Shown here one piece after another: positions 62,719-64,000 of a stretch of 64,000 nucleotides of DNA. The translations under genes and the position numbers were made by a program. This DNA comes from Corynebacterium renale (GTDB lineage Bacteria > Actinomycetota > Actinomycetes > Mycobacteriales > Mycobacteriaceae): contig NZ_PDJF01000001.1 of assembly GCF_002563965.1 (NCBI RefSeq), positions 2,170,001 through 2,234,000 on the forward strand, in the 5' to 3' direction. Numbering within the stretch: the stretch's first letter is position 1; the number at the start of each line of letters is the position of its first letter. A model generated the notes under the pieces. That model saw nothing but the letters and a program-made list of their open reading frames with translations. It ran no database searches and was not told the DNA's origin.

Positions 62719-63819
62719 CTAGAACGCGGTGGTGATGGAATCACCTGTGATTCCCTGCTCTTGGCGAGCTTTCAGACGATCACGCTGTGGCTCAACCACG
62801 TACTTGGGGTCCTTCGTGGACTCCAAGCCCGCGTACACCACGCCGAAGCGGGTTAACGCGGAGGCGGTCATGAGCATCGCTCCAGAGACAGCGGCACCGA
62901 CCTGGTTCCGGCCGATGGTCGCGGTGCTGAGCGCTCCGGTAATCACCAGGATTTCTGCCCAGTGCATCCACTGGCCAGGTTTGCCGGTGTGGTACGGCTC
63001 ATTTTCTACTGGGTGCATGCCCTTGTCCATCAGCTTGGTCACAAGAATGTCACCCGCAGCACCGGCTAACGCGAACTTGCGCGCAGGCCCTGCTTCACTA
63101 ACGGGAGTCACCAGCATTGTCGCGCCGCCCGCGGCCAAGGATGCCGAGCTTGCGAACAGGAATGGCAGGTACTTACGAGCGCCACTCCACGCCGGGTTCG
63201 AGGTACCACCCAGCAGCACGCTGGTGTAGGTTGCCAGCAGGCCACCGAGGCCCGCAGCCACGGTTCCGGCCGGCTTTGCAGACCAGTGAATGAACCTGCG
63301 GACGAACTTGGGTAGCGGGAACTTGCGGTAGGTGATCTTGTCCAGCTCCGTGAGCGCCGGCATGGCCAGCGACGTTGCGAAGCTGGCCAGAATCCACGAG
63401 CCCAGCGACATCGGGGACGATAGCTTGACCACGCGCATCATGTTCAGGAAGCGCGAGGGCCGTCCCAAGTCCTCCACGAGGAACAACGATCCCAAGCCGA
63501 CGGTAGCAAGCGACAGGATGCGTCCGTTACGACGCAGACGCGGGCGCCCCGTACGGCGTCCACCTTCGGCCAGAATCGCGGAGCCACCCGCGACACCACC
63601 CAGGAAAAGGTAGCCGGCAATCGGCCATTCCCACGGTGGTGGCTTGACGATGGATCGCCCGTAGTAGGAGTCGAACTCCGCGTCGGGAACCATCATCATT
63701 TCCTGGCCGCCGTCGCCGGATACGTTGGCTTTCTTCTTCTTTTTCTTCTTCTTACCGCCGAAGTAGCGCTTGCGCTCTGGTGGGCGGGCTTCGTCGAAGT
63801 CGTAGTCGAATGAGCTCAC
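62719..63819 (-). CDS. NrfD/PsrC-type membrane subunit, formate dehydrogenase operon
   Basis: 366 residues from GTG 63819 (GGAGGAG ribosome site). Eight to nine membrane helices typical of the NrfD/PsrC quinone-linked membrane subunit (EWPIAGYLFLGGVAGGSAILAE near 70-92, HWAEILVITGALS near the end). The cytosolic N-terminal segment carries eight consecutive lysines (GGKKKKKKKKANV), which is unusual. Its GTG overlaps the stop of the iron-sulfur subunit by one base (TAGTG), so the two are translationally coupled. It probably passes electrons from a formate dehydrogenase to menaquinone, a role suggested by the neighbouring selenocysteine locus. Confidence 0.82.
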   Translation of the reverse strand: MSSFDYDFDEARPPERKRYFGGKKKKKKKKANVSGDGGQEMMMVPDAEFDSYYGRSIVKPPPWEWPIAGYLFLGGVAGGSAILAEGGRRTGRPRLRRNGRILSLATVGLGSLFLVEDLGRPSRFLNMMRVVKLSSPMSLGSWILASFATSLAMPALTELDKITYRKFPLPKFVRRFIHWSAKPAGTVAAGLGGLLATYTSVLLGGTSNPAWSGARKYLPFLFASSASLAAGGATMLVTPVSEAGPARKFALAGAAGDILVTKLMDKGMHPVENEPYHTGKPGQWMHWAEILVITGALSTATIGRNQVGAAVSGAMLMTASALTRFGVVYAGLESTKDPKYVVEPQRDRLKARQEQGITGDSITTAF

Positions 63820-64000
63820 TATTTCTCTCCTCCGAGCATGAACATTGCTGCTGCGGCACCCATCATGCCGGCCGCGCCGAGCGCTGCACGCGCCCAAGTG
63901 TTCGGCATGTTTTCGGTGGGAACGACGGGATCTGGCGGCAGGCCGTAGACTTCGGGTTCGTCGAGAAGCAAGAAGATAGAGCCGGTACCGCCTACGCCGT
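63819..64000 (-). CDS. Iron-sulfur subunit, C-terminal end (partial)
   Basis: C-terminal about 60 residues of a minus-strand gene whose start lies beyond the window. Translation reads GSIFLLLDEPEVYGLPPDP, VVPTENMPNTWARAA and a hydrophobic LGAAGMMGAAAAMFMLGGEK end, which resembles the tail of four-cluster ferredoxin subunits (HybA/FdhB type) of formate dehydrogenases, including a C-terminal membrane helix. No cluster-binding Cys is within the visible part, so identification rests on the tail and on coupling with the NrfD gene. Confidence 0.6.
   Translation of the reverse strand, partial: GVGGTGSIFLLLDEPEVYGLPPDPVVPTENMPNTWARAALGAAGMMGAAAAMFMLGGEK

Noticed and set aside
1..64000. Insertion sequence, prophage or genomic island
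   Set aside because: No transposase, integrase, terminal inverted repeats or shift in base composition was noticed; gene order largely follows that of related actinobacteria.

Overview
The window reads as chromosome of a Corynebacterium. The evidence is a set of gene neighbourhoods typical of Corynebacterium and Mycobacterium: cydABDC in one operon, an odhA gene encoding the E2-E1 oxoglutarate dehydrogenase fusion beside a fused ABC exporter and near an mrp-family ATPase, sigE/anti-sigma/tatB next to an O-methyltransferase, the LOG-protein/folP2/gpgS cluster, dapC-fdxA, mshB, lpqW-typA and a PutP locus. Several genes also look leaderless with GTG starts. Base composition is moderately GC-rich and even; I see no insertion sequence, prophage, CRISPR array or rRNA. 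The species cannot be named. A selenocysteine locus and an acetolactate decarboxylase separate it from the C. glutamicum layout as I know it.

Layout. 1-5.9 kb (minus strand): an SbcC-like ATPase (cut by the window edge), an SbcD-like nuclease, a SWIM-finger protein and a SNF2 helicase. 6.0-9.1 kb (plus): PutP with a hairpin-rich leader, a secreted HNH-type nuclease and a small membrane protein. 9.2-11.2 kb (minus): a DEAD-box RNA helicase with a tandem-repeat RGG tail. 11.7-17.7 kb (plus): cytochrome bd oxidase and its CydDC exporter. 17.7-20.5 kb: an MFS transporter and two unrecognised proteins. 20.8-29.1 kb (plus): an EcsC-like protein overlapping a fused ABC exporter, then odhA. 29.2-34.6 kb: a lipoprotein, a stress-type membrane protein, mrp, tatB, anti-sigma factor, sigE and an O-methyltransferase. 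34.6-36.9 kb (plus): alsD and a GH32-fold protein that has lost its catalytic residues. 36.9-40.8 kb (minus): an RlmA-like methyltransferase, DUF3117, a DivIVA-like protein, gpgS, folP2 and a LOG protein. 40.9-45.3 kb (plus): three tandem paralogous amino-acid permeases. 45.3-53.2 kb (minus): GtrA, a pseudouridine synthase, dapC, fdxA, a membrane protein, mshB, lpqW-like and typA. 53.6-58.3 kb: a secreted Rv1157c-like protein, DUF402, DUF2218, a patatin, ZupT and a lipoate ligase. 58.3-64 kb: selB, selA, tRNA-Sec, selD, then an NrfD membrane subunit and the end of an iron-sulfur subunit, probably of a formate dehydrogenase.

How the parts fit. Much of the window concerns respiration and redox: bd oxidase, the oxoglutarate dehydrogenase complex and a lipoate ligase that could serve it, ferredoxin, mycothiol synthesis, and the selenocysteine machinery beside what looks like its formate dehydrogenase client. 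Envelope biology is the second theme (SigE with its anti-sigma factor, TatB, LpqW-like, GpgS, GtrA).

Most unusual observations: a GH32 protein without any of its three catalytic acids; a fused ABC exporter with a perfect Shine-Dalgarno but no ATG/GTG/TTG start, coupled to an EcsC-like gene; a CydD whose nucleotide-binding domain lacks most of the helical subdomain; the compact selenocysteine locus; and a structured leader before putP.
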